A program made the position numbers and the translations under genes. 23,982 nt of DNA, from NCBI GenBank assembly GCA_964353855.1, contig CAYGWX010000032.1, forward strand, positions 464 to 24,445, in the 5' to 3' direction. Positions 7,299 to 15,686 of this stretch are shown piece after piece. How positions within the stretch are numbered: position 1 is the stretch's first letter; every line of letters begins with the position of its first letter. The DNA is from CAYGWX01 sp964353855 [NCBI: uncultured bacterium] (GTDB lineage Bacteria; Edwardsbacteria; CAYGWX01). The notes beneath the pieces are model-generated. The model was not told the DNA's origin, did no database searches, and saw nothing but the letters and a program-made list of their open reading frames with translations.

Positions 7299-7320
7299 CC
7301 CTTTTTTACAGGTTGAACTG

Positions 7321-8670
7321 ATGGATTTTAAAAAAGTCATTATCACAAGTTTTGCTTGTTTTATCGTTGCCCTGGGAGTCTCCTGGTCCCAGGAGCCGGG
7401 AGGTTTTGATGCCCAACAACCGGGAGCGGATATTGCCAGCAGAGAGGCTGTGGGGAGCGAAACCAACATAGCTCCGTTCGGATATGAACAGCTTCGGATG
7501 GGCGGCCAAACATCGTTCACCTCGGACCTGTCGGGAGGAGCGGCCTTGGCCAGTTCAGAGTATGTGCTGGGGCCGGGTGATGTCATTTCGGTTATCATCT
7601 ACGGCAAAGGCGGGGGAAGTGCGAGGATTCCTTCCTACAATCCTCAGGCGGAACGTATGTCCACAGCTACCGATCTGGGGGGAAATGGCTCCGTGTTCAG
7701 CTCAAAACTGACGATTAGTCCGGAGGGAAAGATTTTCGTCCCGCCGATTGGTGAAGTGGTCGCTCATGGTCTGACGGTTGCCAAACTCCAGGAGAATCTC
7801 GTTAAGGAGCTGGCCTCTTATTACCGCGAGATGAAAGTCAGCGTATTCCTGGTCAGCCTGCGACGGATTCAGATCTTCGTGCTTGGGCAGGTCAACCAAC
7901 CGGGGATTTATACGATAAGCTCTCTGACCCGGGCGTCTCAAGCGGTGGCCCTTGCCGGGGGGCCCACTCCGTTGGCCTCCATCCGCCAGGTTCAAATCGT
8001 GAGGGATGGCAAGGTCGTCCAGGTGGTGGACCTTTATCAATTTCTGATCGAAGGGCGGAAGGACCAAAATCCCCTTTTAGAGCCCGGGGATACTATCATA
8101 CTGCCGATCAGCGGACGGACCGTGAGAATCGAGGGGGAGGTCCGGCGGCCGGGGATATATGAGTTCCGGATAGGGGAGAAGCTGACCGACCTGGTTGTGA
8201 TGGCCGGGGGAGTGACCCCCCAGGCCAGTTTGGAGGACCTCAAGATCGAGAATATCGGCCGGCCCAAGGAGGTCATCAGCATCAGTGCATTCAAGCTTCT
8301 TGTGGAAAAAGATCCGAAACTTGACCGGGATCTGAGGAACGGGGATGTTATCACCATCCCCTCAGCTCCTAAGACCGTGACGGTGGTGGGGCAGGTTCAA
8401 AAACCGGGGACGTTCCTGTATCAGCCTGGGACGTTGTTTAACTATTATCTCGGTCTGGCTGGGGGTTTTGCCGAAAGAGCGAACGCCAAGTCGATTATCA
8501 TCACCCGCTGGGACGGGTCTTCTTTGAAGTGCAAAAGGGACACACCGATCAGGCCCGGGGATACGGTCGTGATAGGAGCCATGGAGATTAAGGGGTGGCG
8601 GGATTACTTGAGCGTCGCGATGCAGGGAGCGACCCTGTTTTTCATCATCTACCAGGTGGGGAAGAAATGA
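7321..8670 (+). CDS. wza: Polysaccharide export outer-membrane protein, Wza-like with three SLBB domains
   Basis: A 449-residue channel for polysaccharide across the periplasm and outer membrane. A signal peptide (1-23) ends near SWSQ; no proper lipobox is present (C13 is preceded by SFA), unlike E. coli Wza. The Poly_export domain is at about 80-180 (YVLGPGDVISV, then LTISPEGKIFVPPIGEV). SLBB-type domains follow at about 185-262 (VLGQVNQPGIY, LEPGDTI), 267-348 (IEGEVRRPGIY, RNGDVITI) and 352-419 (VVGQVQKPGTF, RPGDTVVI). The C-terminal segment 425-446 is Trp-containing and hydrophobic, resembling the Wza helix that lines the outer-membrane pore. The start is ATG 7321 with AGGT 7 nt upstream; an in-frame ATG at 7255 lies before the terminator and would remove the signal peptide, so it is rejected. 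The stop overlaps the next ATG (ATGA). Confidence 0.92.
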   Translation: MDFKKVIITSFACFIVALGVSWSQEPGGFDAQQPGADIASREAVGSETNIAPFGYEQLRMGGQTSFTSDLSGGAALASSEYVLGPGDVISVIIYGKGGGSARIPSYNPQAERMSTATDLGGNGSVFSSKLTISPEGKIFVPPIGEVVAHGLTVAKLQENLVKELASYYREMKVSVFLVSLRRIQIFVLGQVNQPGIYTISSLTRASQAVALAGGPTPLASIRQVQIVRDGKVVQVVDLYQFLIEGRKDQNPLLEPGDTIILPISGRTVRIEGEVRRPGIYEFRIGEKLTDLVVMAGGVTPQASLEDLKIENIGRPKEVISISAFKLLVEKDPKLDRDLRNGDVITIPSAPKTVTVVGQVQKPGTFLYQPGTLFNYYLGLAGGFAERANAKSIIITRWDGSSLKCKRDTPIRPGDTVVIGAMEIKGWRDYLSVAMQGATLFFIIYQVGKK

Positions 8671-10028
8671 GCGAGGACCAGAGAGTTCAATCCGAGGGGA
8701 AAATGGAAAGCAAAGAAATCAGCATCCTGGATTATCTTCAAGTTATCGTGAAATGGCGTAAGCTGATTGTCTGGAATACGATTGGATTGGGAGTTTTCGC
8801 CTTTCTCATCAGCTTGGCGATACCCAACCAATATATCGCTAAGGCCGTGCTTTTGCCGCCCGAGGAAACCCAGGACGTATTAACGATGGGGTATGGGTTG
8901 TCTGCTCTGATGGGTGGGGGCGGAGGAAAGATCGGAGGCTTGGGTGGTTTTACAAAATCATTGGGTTTGCCCGGTACAACCACCCTCTCGGACATTTTTT
9001 CTGTAATCCTAAAAAGTCGAACCGTTGCAGTAGGAGTTGTTAAGCGTCAGAGTCTCATCCACTATTATAAACTTGATAAGCCAGGGTTTTTTAAAATACC
9101 ATTCCCTTGGTCAAGAACTATTGGAGGAGATCCCGAACTCAGGAATAGAAAGTTGGAAGAAGCTGCGTTGAAAAAACTTGGGTCTGTCACGAAGGTTGAA
9201 ATCTCGCAAGAGGGAGTTATTACTGTCTTAGTGGAAGATAAAAACCCGTATAAAACTGCAGAGATTGTTAATACTTATGTGGATGAGCTCGATCGTTTCA
9301 ACAAGGAGATCAACGTCTCCCAGGCTAAGAACACCCGGATCTTCATCGAGGGCCGCTTGGCCGAGGCACACAAGTCCGTGGACAAGGCTGAGAACGAGCT
9401 TCGAGAGTTCCAAGAGAGGAACAAAACCGTTTCCCTGACCGAGGAAACCAAGGCGGCCATCGAGGGAGTGGCCAAGCTCAAGGCAGAGATCATTTCTCGG
9501 GAAGTTCAATTGGGTGTCCTGCGGGGTTATGCAACCGAGGAGAACCCTCAGGTAGTCCAGCTGAAATCTGAGATTGCCTCACTGCGCAGTCAGATGAAAT
9601 CGATAGAAGAAGGGAAAGCTGGCGTCAGCACCGCAAACCTGGGATATGGAGCGGGTTTCTCCGTTCCTTTTTCAAGGCTTCCGGCCGTGGGCATGGAATT
9701 AGCGCGGCTCATGAGGGAAGTCAAAATTCAGGAGACACTTCTGGGCCTGCTCATAGAGCAATACGAACGGGCGAAGATTAATGAGGCGAGAGATACTCCT
9801 ACGGTAAGAATTTTGGATAAAGGGGTTCCTCCAGTAAAGAAAAGCGGACCCAAAAGAAATTTATTTTTAATTGGAGGGTCCTTTTTCGGGATGTTATTTT
9901 CGCTTCTTTTTGTATTCATTATCGAATACATAAATAACATAAGATATTCAACGGAAAGAACTTTAATATTGAAGCCATTATGGGAACAGATTAAAAATGA
10001 CTTCAATTGGTTGAGGAAGACGAGGTAA
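8667..10028 (+). CDS. Wzz/Wzc-type polysaccharide co-polymerase (chain-length determinant) without kinase domain
   Basis: A 453-residue inner-membrane protein that controls polymer length and links Wzy to the Wza channel. TM1 is at about 33-52, a Gly-rich insertion at 83-94 (LMGGGGGKIGG), a long periplasmic coiled coil at about 225-315, and TM2 at about 399-421 preceded by the Pro-containing segment GVPPVKKSGPKR (386-397) typical of PCP proteins. The short cytoplasmic tail has no Walker A or Tyr cluster, so any BY-kinase partner must be encoded elsewhere. The start is ATG 8667 (ATGA overlap with wza). Base composition is patchy: 9061-9120 has 19 G/C of 60, whereas 9361-9420 has 34 of 60, and the last ~200 bases are AT-rich again. 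This suggests mosaic ancestry. Confidence 0.88.
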   Translation: MSEDQRVQSEGKMESKEISILDYLQVIVKWRKLIVWNTIGLGVFAFLISLAIPNQYIAKAVLLPPEETQDVLTMGYGLSALMGGGGGKIGGLGGFTKSLGLPGTTTLSDIFSVILKSRTVAVGVVKRQSLIHYYKLDKPGFFKIPFPWSRTIGGDPELRNRKLEEAALKKLGSVTKVEISQEGVITVLVEDKNPYKTAEIVNTYVDELDRFNKEINVSQAKNTRIFIEGRLAEAHKSVDKAENELREFQERNKTVSLTEETKAAIEGVAKLKAEIISREVQLGVLRGYATEENPQVVQLKSEIASLRSQMKSIEEGKAGVSTANLGYGAGFSVPFSRLPAVGMELARLMREVKIQETLLGLLIEQYERAKINEARDTPTVRILDKGVPPVKKSGPKRNLFLIGGSFFGMLFSLLFVFIIEYINNIRYSTERTLILKPLWEQIKNDFNWLRKTR

Positions 10029-10058
10029 TATTGTGAATATTAATTAAGGCTATTTCGA

Positions 10059-11354
10059 ATGTTTTTATTCAAGGAGAGTGTTTTTTATTTAGCTTGCCAA
10101 ACACTCTCATTTGGGTTAAGTATTATCACGGATATTCTTCTCTCGAGGTCGATTGGGCCTGCAGGAAGGGGAGTATTTTCAACTGTCACGACAACTGTTA
10201 TTTTGACGGCTAGTATTGCAATATTTGGTATGGGTTATTCACCTACTTATCTTTTGGCCAAGAAGAAAGCTAGCCTAAGTCAGGTACATACTGCTGTCTT
10301 GGTTTTTATTCTTTTTATGAGTTTCATTGCGATAGTTGTTTACAAAGCCGGATCAGTATTATTAACTGGAAAAGTTGGTGAAGTAATAACTCAATATTGG
10401 GGTTTCATTGTTTTTTTTGTTCCTCTTGAACTTTACAAGCAAGCCTGGTTTGCCATTCTAATTGGAATTAATAAAGTAGCAATCATAGGTAAAACCATAG
10501 TAGCGACCGCTTCTGTCGGTACCGTGAGCATGTGGATATGCCTTCAGCAATTAAACCTTGGACTAAAAGGTGCTTTTTCAGCTTTAGCGGCTACATATAT
10601 CATAACCACATCAATTATGGTTTATAGAATTTATAGGCTAAGTGGATTAACAATAGGCTTTAAACGAAATATTCTTCGAGAAGCTGTTGCTTTTAGTATT
10701 ATGGCACACGTTGGTAATATTGCTGTCCAGGTATACCAACGTTTGGGGATATTTATTTTGGGTCACTTCTTCAACATGACAACTGTGGGATATTATACTT
10801 TATCATTGTCCTTAGCAGAAAAAGAGTTGCAACCCCTAAATTCTATTGTGACAGCTGCAAACTATAGAATAATTGGCGATAAAAATGAAGACTCGTTTTT
10901 GCTTATATGCAAAACACTTAGAGTATGTACTACAATATTGATAGCCGAATGCATAATAATATTCTCAATATCAAAATGGGTTATCCCCCTCCTCTATGGG
11001 AGTGTTTTCCTTCCAGCAGTAACATCTTTGTTAATAATAGCCCCAGGGGTTGCTTTATTTGGTCTTTCTTCCATAGTTGCAAGTTACTTTTCTGGGCAGT
11101 TGGGCAAACCCAAAATATGCACAGCTGTTGCATTAATTACAATGTTATTTAGTATTCCGTTGTACTATTTTATGATTAAATTATTTGGTTTGATAGGCGC
11201 TTCATTTGGAACATCCTTAATCTGCGCCACCACATTCCTTTTACTGGTTTCTCTGTTTAAATATAGTACGAAAGCGAAACTTAGAGATATGTTCATTATT
11301 TCGTGGGCTAAAGATATCAAACACCTCTGGGTAAAACTGCGACAGGTATCTTAG
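10059..11354 (+). CDS. wzx: Wzx-type lipid-linked oligosaccharide flippase
   Basis: A 431-residue polytopic inner-membrane protein with about 12 hydrophobic helices, which would flip the undecaprenyl-diphosphate-linked repeat unit to the periplasm. The N-terminal segment with LSRSIGPAGRGVFS (residues about 28-41) is characteristic of the polysaccharide biosynthesis (MOP/Wzx) family. The start is ATG 10059 with AAGG (10046-10049) 9 nt upstream. The gene is AT-rich and is the first wholly inside the low-GC cassette. It lies 30 nt after the chain-length gene and 25 nt before the methyltransferase gene. Substrate specificity cannot be deduced. Confidence 0.85.
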   Translation: MFLFKESVFYLACQTLSFGLSIITDILLSRSIGPAGRGVFSTVTTTVILTASIAIFGMGYSPTYLLAKKKASLSQVHTAVLVFILFMSFIAIVVYKAGSVLLTGKVGEVITQYWGFIVFFVPLELYKQAWFAILIGINKVAIIGKTIVATASVGTVSMWICLQQLNLGLKGAFSALAATYIITTSIMVYRIYRLSGLTIGFKRNILREAVAFSIMAHVGNIAVQVYQRLGIFILGHFFNMTTVGYYTLSLSLAEKELQPLNSIVTAANYRIIGDKNEDSFLLICKTLRVCTTILIAECIIIFSISKWVIPLLYGSVFLPAVTSLLIIAPGVALFGLSSIVASYFSGQLGKPKICTAVALITMLFSIPLYYFMIKLFGLIGASFGTSLICATTFLLLVSLFKYSTKAKLRDMFIISWAKDIKHLWVKLRQVS

Positions 11355-11379
11355 GAGTTTTACATAAAGTATTCAAGGT

Positions 11380-12132
11380 ATGTTATTAAATAAAAAAGCC
11401 ATATATACAACAAAGAAGGATTGGGATATATTTTGGAATGGATATCAACCCAAAATAGTCAGTCACGTTCTCTTTGAAGAGTTGCTCCGTAAATACCTTA
11501 AACCAAATCCAAGTCTGTCATGTATAGAAATTGGGTGCTTTCCAGGAGAGTTTTTAATTTTCATGAATAAGAATTTCAAGTATAAAATATACGGTATCGA
11601 CTTCAATATAAGGTCAGATACCTTTTGGGATAATATGAGACTCAATGGTGTTTCTGAATGCACTTATTACAATGAAGATTTTACAACATGGAATACAAAT
11701 AAACGGTATGATATTGTATGTTCATTTGGCTTTATTGAGCATTTTAATAATTATGATGTTATTATTGACAAACACCTTGCGTTACTTTCTGAGCAGGGTG
11801 TCCTTGTCCTTGGATGTCCCAATTTTCGATATGCGCAATATTTATTTCATTTTCTGTTCGATCGAGATAACCTAAAGAGACACTATCTTGAAATCATGAG
11901 TATTACTAAGATTAGGGAAATAATTGAGAAAAATAATTTGTCAGTAATATTCATTGGGTACTATCGAACCGTTGAATTCTGGGTTGATAAACTTCATCAA
12001 AAAAGAGGGATAGTTAGGATATTTCTCACCTTAATAATTACAACAGCAAAAGTAATTAATAGGGTGATAAATGTCCCTAACCGCTATTTTTCTCCTTACA
12101 TATTGTGTATAGCACAAAAAAATAAATCATGA
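11380..12132 (+). CDS. SAM-dependent class I methyltransferase
   Basis: A 250-residue cytoplasmic protein. Motif I is CIEIGCFPGEF (48-58: E50, G52, G56), D74 in YGIDFN ends strand beta2, and DIVCSFGFIEHF gives the motif IV region common to methyltransferase fold proteins. It probably methylates a sugar hydroxyl or amino group of the repeat unit, or caps the chain, but the acceptor is unknown. The start ATG 11380 has AAGG only 1 nt upstream and a GGAG at 11354-11357, 22 nt away, so initiation signals are poor; an in-frame stop at 11365 rules out a much earlier start. It overlaps the next gene by ATGA at 12129. Confidence 0.8.
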   Translation: MLLNKKAIYTTKKDWDIFWNGYQPKIVSHVLFEELLRKYLKPNPSLSCIEIGCFPGEFLIFMNKNFKYKIYGIDFNIRSDTFWDNMRLNGVSECTYYNEDFTTWNTNKRYDIVCSFGFIEHFNNYDVIIDKHLALLSEQGVLVLGCPNFRYAQYLFHFLFDRDNLKRHYLEIMSITKIREIIEKNNLSVIFIGYYRTVEFWVDKLHQKRGIVRIFLTLIITTAKVINRVINVPNRYFSPYILCIAQKNKS

Positions 12133-13484
12133 ATAATTATAGTGCTATCTTAGACAAACACTTTCATTTATCGAGCTTTAATATCTCTCGTAATATCTTA
12201 GCGTTAATTTTAATTGAGGTTATTTGTGTAATAGTAATTACTTTTAAATTTACATGGGGAACCAGGTTAATCGTAGGTACCTTAGCAGCAATAATAACAG
12301 GAATATTTATATTGCGTCCATACTGGACTTTAATATGTTATACTTTCATGGTACCATTTCATCCTTGGATATGGGAGACTGGAATATCACACTTGATTCT
12401 TGGGATGACTTTCCTTCTTATTATTAGTGCTACGTTCCTAATTCTCCAAGAAAGATGTGAAATTAATATTACAACGTTGGTTCAATGCCTATTTTTATTT
12501 TTGATATCCTTGTTCTTATCTCTTAGTGTAAGTGTTGATTTAATGAACAGTTTTAAAGAACTACGCACTCTTATTGGTTTGATGATGGTTGTATTCTTGA
12601 TTAGATATCTTGTTGATGATATAAAAAAGACTCAAGAGGTTGTAATTGTTTTAATTATTGCCACTGCAATATCAAGTATGTATGCAGTTGTTTCAATCGT
12701 TATATCTGGAATAGGTAGAGCGGGGGGATTTGCAACTGACCCAAATCATTTTGCATTAGAACTATCCATGATTATTCCTCTTACAATAGTTACTTTCCAA
12801 AATACAAATGGGTTCTTAAAGCGGATATTGCTTTTCAGCGTTCTCACTCTTTTTAATATTACGTTACTTATGACAGTTTCAAGGGGGGGTATTTTAGCCG
12901 TTATTTCAATATATCTTTTCTTTCTCTGGAGGGAACGGAGAATTAAGGCAGCACTTATGGGGGGAATTATTGGTGCAATTATTATTAAATTTATGGTTCC
13001 CCAATGGGTTTGGCAAATGTTTGTTGTTTCAGAGAGAGCGACTTCAGCAGCTTCTCGTTTAGATATATTACGTGCCGGATTGAAAATATTTTTAGATCAT
13101 CCTATTCTCGGAGTTGGTTTGGGAAATTTTCGGATCGTTTTCCCTCATTATACGACTTTTTACTTTACAAAATATAAACAATTTTATGCACATAATACCT
13201 ACTTAGAAATTCTCACGGGAGTAGGACTTTTGGGTTTAATTACCTATCTGCTTATCATAGGCTGGTATTTTACACATTTACATAAATGCAGAAAGTCTTT
13301 ATCCTACAATAATGATCGTAAGACAATTCGACTCGTTGATGGCCTTGAAGCTTCAATGATTTCCTTTCTCGTTGCTTCCTCTTTTCTTTCAGTGCTTTCT
13401 TACTTACACTTTTGGATAATTATAGGATTGGGTGGGGCTTTGGACAAAATCGTGAAGAATAAGATGCTAACTCGATGCAAATAA
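12129..13484 (+). CDS. wzy: Wzy-type O-antigen/EPS polymerase (O-antigen ligase superfamily)
   Basis: A 451-residue polytopic inner-membrane protein with about 10-12 helices. It carries the signature features of the Wzy/WaaL (Wzy_C) family: GGFATDPNHFA followed by a hydrophobic helix, MTVSRGGILAV, a periplasmic loop with RLDILRAGLKIF and HPILGVGLGNF, and AHNTYLEILTGVGLLG. It would join repeat units on undecaprenyl diphosphate in the periplasm. A ligase role (WaaL) is possible from family alone, but the position between wzx and GT genes favours polymerase. One of the most AT-rich genes in the window (12181-12240 has 14 G/C of 60). Confidence 0.85.
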   Translation: MNNYSAILDKHFHLSSFNISRNILALILIEVICVIVITFKFTWGTRLIVGTLAAIITGIFILRPYWTLICYTFMVPFHPWIWETGISHLILGMTFLLIISATFLILQERCEINITTLVQCLFLFLISLFLSLSVSVDLMNSFKELRTLIGLMMVVFLIRYLVDDIKKTQEVVIVLIIATAISSMYAVVSIVISGIGRAGGFATDPNHFALELSMIIPLTIVTFQNTNGFLKRILLFSVLTLFNITLLMTVSRGGILAVISIYLFFLWRERRIKAALMGGIIGAIIIKFMVPQWVWQMFVVSERATSAASRLDILRAGLKIFLDHPILGVGLGNFRIVFPHYTTFYFTKYKQFYAHNTYLEILTGVGLLGLITYLLIIGWYFTHLHKCRKSLSYNNDRKTIRLVDGLEASMISFLVASSFLSVLSYLHFWIIIGLGGALDKIVKNKMLTRCK

Positions 13485-13490
13485 TTTACG

Positions 13491-14726
13491 ATGCCGAAAT
13501 TAAATAATAGGGTAATGATCGTTTTGAACTCATTTTATTGGGGAGGAGGGGGAAGCGAAATATTATGCATTACGCTAGCAGAGCAACTAATAAAAAGAGG
13601 ATGGGATGTTCAGTTCGCGATTATCCATCAATTTACAGAATTCCCTTCCTCAATAAATAACATTATTCGTTATAATGCATGTTTTAAAGAATCTTTTCGG
13701 AAAGGCAATGCCCACTTGGTAAAAAGGTATCTGCGTAAACCATGGCGTTTTCTCAAAATATTCCTATGGCTCACTATGTTGATATATAGAGAAAAACCAA
13801 ATATTATTCACACTCACCAACCCTACGGGAATATTTGGGGTGTTTTTGCCGCTCGCTTAGTTAAAGTCCCTGTTATTATTTCGAGCATTCATGGTTCTTT
13901 TAAACAGTTTGGGTTTTCAAGTAGTAGATGTAAATTATTAGGTTGTTATAGGGTAATAAAGTATTGTTTGTTTGATCGCTTTACATCGTTGTTTGCAAAT
14001 CGTTTGGTTGCAGTGAGTGAAGCCACTCGCCAGGATTTAATTGAAGCCAATATTAAACCAGAATGCATATATGTTATTCATAATGGTATATCTGCAACAG
14101 ACATTGAAAAGAATAATTTGTATTCCAATAGAATATGCCAAAATAATCAATATGTAATTGCAATGATGAGTAATATTGTTCCCATTAAAGGCCACGATAT
14201 ATTATTTAAAGCTGCAGCTCATTTAAGGAAGGAACACCCTTCTATTAAAATCATTTTATCCCAAACAAAAGTACAAGATGAGCGTTTTCGTTACTTCATA
14301 GATCAACTAGCCAAGGACCTCAAAATAAATGATATAATACAATATTCTTATGATCCGATTGAAGTTTGGGAGAAAGGAGATGTTTTCATTTTTCCATCAC
14401 GTTCAGAAGGTTTACCAGTTGCTATTCTTGAGGCGATGCTGCTAAGGAAACCGATTATTGCCAGTCGAGTAGGAGGTATACCAGAAATTCTTGTCCACGG
14501 GGAATCTGGATGGCTTTTTGAACCCTGTAATTGGGTGGACCTTGCAAATGGATTAAAAACAATCCTTATGAATACCGAATTAAGATGTCGCCTCGGAAAA
14601 GCGGCACAGTTTAGGGTTAGAATACATTTTTCAGCAGAAAGAATGGGTGAAATGACCAGCAATCTCTATAATTACTTAATAACGAATAAATCTGGGAGCC
14701 AATTTAGTAAAGCCTTTGGAGGATAA
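13491..14726 (+). CDS. Glycosyltransferase family 4 (GT-B fold)
   Basis: A 411-residue cytoplasmic/membrane-associated retaining glycosyltransferase. The N-terminal domain begins with a Gly-rich loop FYWGGGGSE (15-23), and THQPYGNIWG and NGISA occur further on. The C-terminal donor domain has the SEGLPVAILEAM segment (E306 and E314 of the EX7E motif) and ASRVGGIPEIL. The linkage and donor cannot be predicted. The start is ATG 13491, 6 nt after the wzy stop without a clear SD; ATG 13515 (residue 9) with AGGG just before it is an alternative. It lies within the AT-rich cassette, and its 3' end overlaps the next gene by 11 nt if that gene starts at TTG. Confidence 0.87.
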   Translation: MPKLNNRVMIVLNSFYWGGGGSEILCITLAEQLIKRGWDVQFAIIHQFTEFPSSINNIIRYNACFKESFRKGNAHLVKRYLRKPWRFLKIFLWLTMLIYREKPNIIHTHQPYGNIWGVFAARLVKVPVIISSIHGSFKQFGFSSSRCKLLGCYRVIKYCLFDRFTSLFANRLVAVSEATRQDLIEANIKPECIYVIHNGISATDIEKNNLYSNRICQNNQYVIAMMSNIVPIKGHDILFKAAAHLRKEHPSIKIILSQTKVQDERFRYFIDQLAKDLKINDIIQYSYDPIEVWEKGDVFIFPSRSEGLPVAILEAMLLRKPIIASRVGGIPEILVHGESGWLFEPCNWVDLANGLKTILMNTELRCRLGKAAQFRVRIHFSAERMGEMTSNLYNYLITNKSGSQFSKAFGG

Positions 14727-15675
14727 TAAGATAAATAAATCTCTCAAAGTATCTGTAATCATCGTTACCTGGAATAGCGGTGAATTTATCAATAAATGTC
14801 TTTCCTCGTTATTTAAAAACGAGTCAACTCTTGAGTATGAAGTCATAGTAGTAGATAACGGCTCTTTGGATGGAAGTATAGATAAACTTGATTATGATCA
14901 TAACTCTGTTAGGATAATAAGAAATCAGCATAATCTAGGTTTTGCTAAAGCAAACAATATAGGCATATTAAATGCTTGTGCAAAAACACTGTTTTTGTTA
15001 AACCCTGACGTAACACCCCAAGTATCATCAATACAAAAACTCTATGAACTATTATGGTCAGATTTTAAAATCGGTGCTGTTGGTGGAAAACTAATTGGGG
15101 AAAACGGTGAAGTTCAGGTTGGTTTTAATGTACGTGCTTTTCCAACTTTAATAAGTGTTGCATTCGACTTGTTATTAATCAATAAAATATTTATTAGAAA
15201 TCCAATTAATAATATGTATCGTCTCCTTAAAATGGATTATTCAAAGTGCCAAGAAGTCGATCAACCTGCAGCAGCTTGTTTGATGTTGAAGAAAGAGGTG
15301 ATAGATATTATAGGTTTATTTGATGAACGTTTCTTCCCAGCGTGGTTTGAGGATGTGGATCTTTGCAGGAGGATTAAACAGGGTGGCTGGAAGATTATGT
15401 ATCATCCCGGAGCAGAGTTCATCCATGTAGGAAGTCATAGCTTAGATAATCTTTCAGTTTCGGATTTTCTTCTTAGTTATTATCGTAATATGACACGGTA
15501 TTTTAAAAAGAATCAAGGTCTCATGGTTTCCTGTATTGTGAGAATACTCATAATATTTGGTATGGTTGCAAGAATCCTTGGATCTGTGAGTAATTTTAGA
15601 GATAACTCCAAAAATAGAAAGGAATTATGGAATGCTTACGGAAATGTTTTGATTAACTGTTTCCAAGGATTATGA
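14716..15675 (+). CDS. Glycosyltransferase family 2 (rhamnosyltransferase/WbbL-like)
   Basis: A 319-residue inverting GT-A enzyme. VSVIIVTWNSG (12-22), VVDNGS (45-50), NLGFAKANN (73-81), the metal/nucleotide-binding LLNPDV (94-99, in place of DXD) and the FEDVDLCRR acceptor/base segment are all visible. A hydrophobic stretch near the C-terminus may anchor it to the membrane. NPDV-type GT2s often transfer rhamnose or related sugars, but the donor here is unproven. Start is uncertain: no ATG is available, TTG 14716 is the only usual alternative codon, yet a perfect GGAGG lies at 14718-14722, after it, and would suit an ATA at 14731. Confidence 0.85.
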   Translation: MEDNKINKSLKVSVIIVTWNSGEFINKCLSSLFKNESTLEYEVIVVDNGSLDGSIDKLDYDHNSVRIIRNQHNLGFAKANNIGILNACAKTLFLLNPDVTPQVSSIQKLYELLWSDFKIGAVGGKLIGENGEVQVGFNVRAFPTLISVAFDLLLINKIFIRNPINNMYRLLKMDYSKCQEVDQPAAACLMLKKEVIDIIGLFDERFFPAWFEDVDLCRRIKQGGWKIMYHPGAEFIHVGSHSLDNLSVSDFLLSYYRNMTRYFKKNQGLMVSCIVRILIIFGMVARILGSVSNFRDNSKNRKELWNAYGNVLINCFQGL

Positions 15676-15686
15676 AATATATTTAA

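Larger units (their letters stand above)
7038..7320 (+). promoter_or_regulatory. Structured leader RNA with antiterminator/terminator switch upstream of the EPS genes
   Basis: No ORF is supported in this 283-nt leader, but it is rich in pairing. Stem A is CTTCTTCC (7101-7108) / GGAAGAAG (7121-7128). Stem B is 7134-7143 / 7155-7163, 9 bp with bulged A7140. Stem C is CGGTG (7179-7183) / CACCG (7193-7197). Stem D is 7221-7230 / 7238-7247, including CGTAAG/CTTACG. Loop B GTTAG (7144-7148) can kiss loop C CTAAC (7186-7190). CAUGCACCC (7204-7212) can pair with 7264-7273 to enclose stem D; this uses the 5' half of the terminator and so would be an antiterminator. I do not recognise it as a known riboswitch class. 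Function as an attenuator is inferred from these exclusive pairings. Confidence 0.6.

Noticed and set aside
7255-7320. In-frame extension of the wza-like gene to ATG 7255
   Set aside because: It would read through the terminator stem and T tract, and would hide the signal peptide; ATG 7321 has a proper SD.
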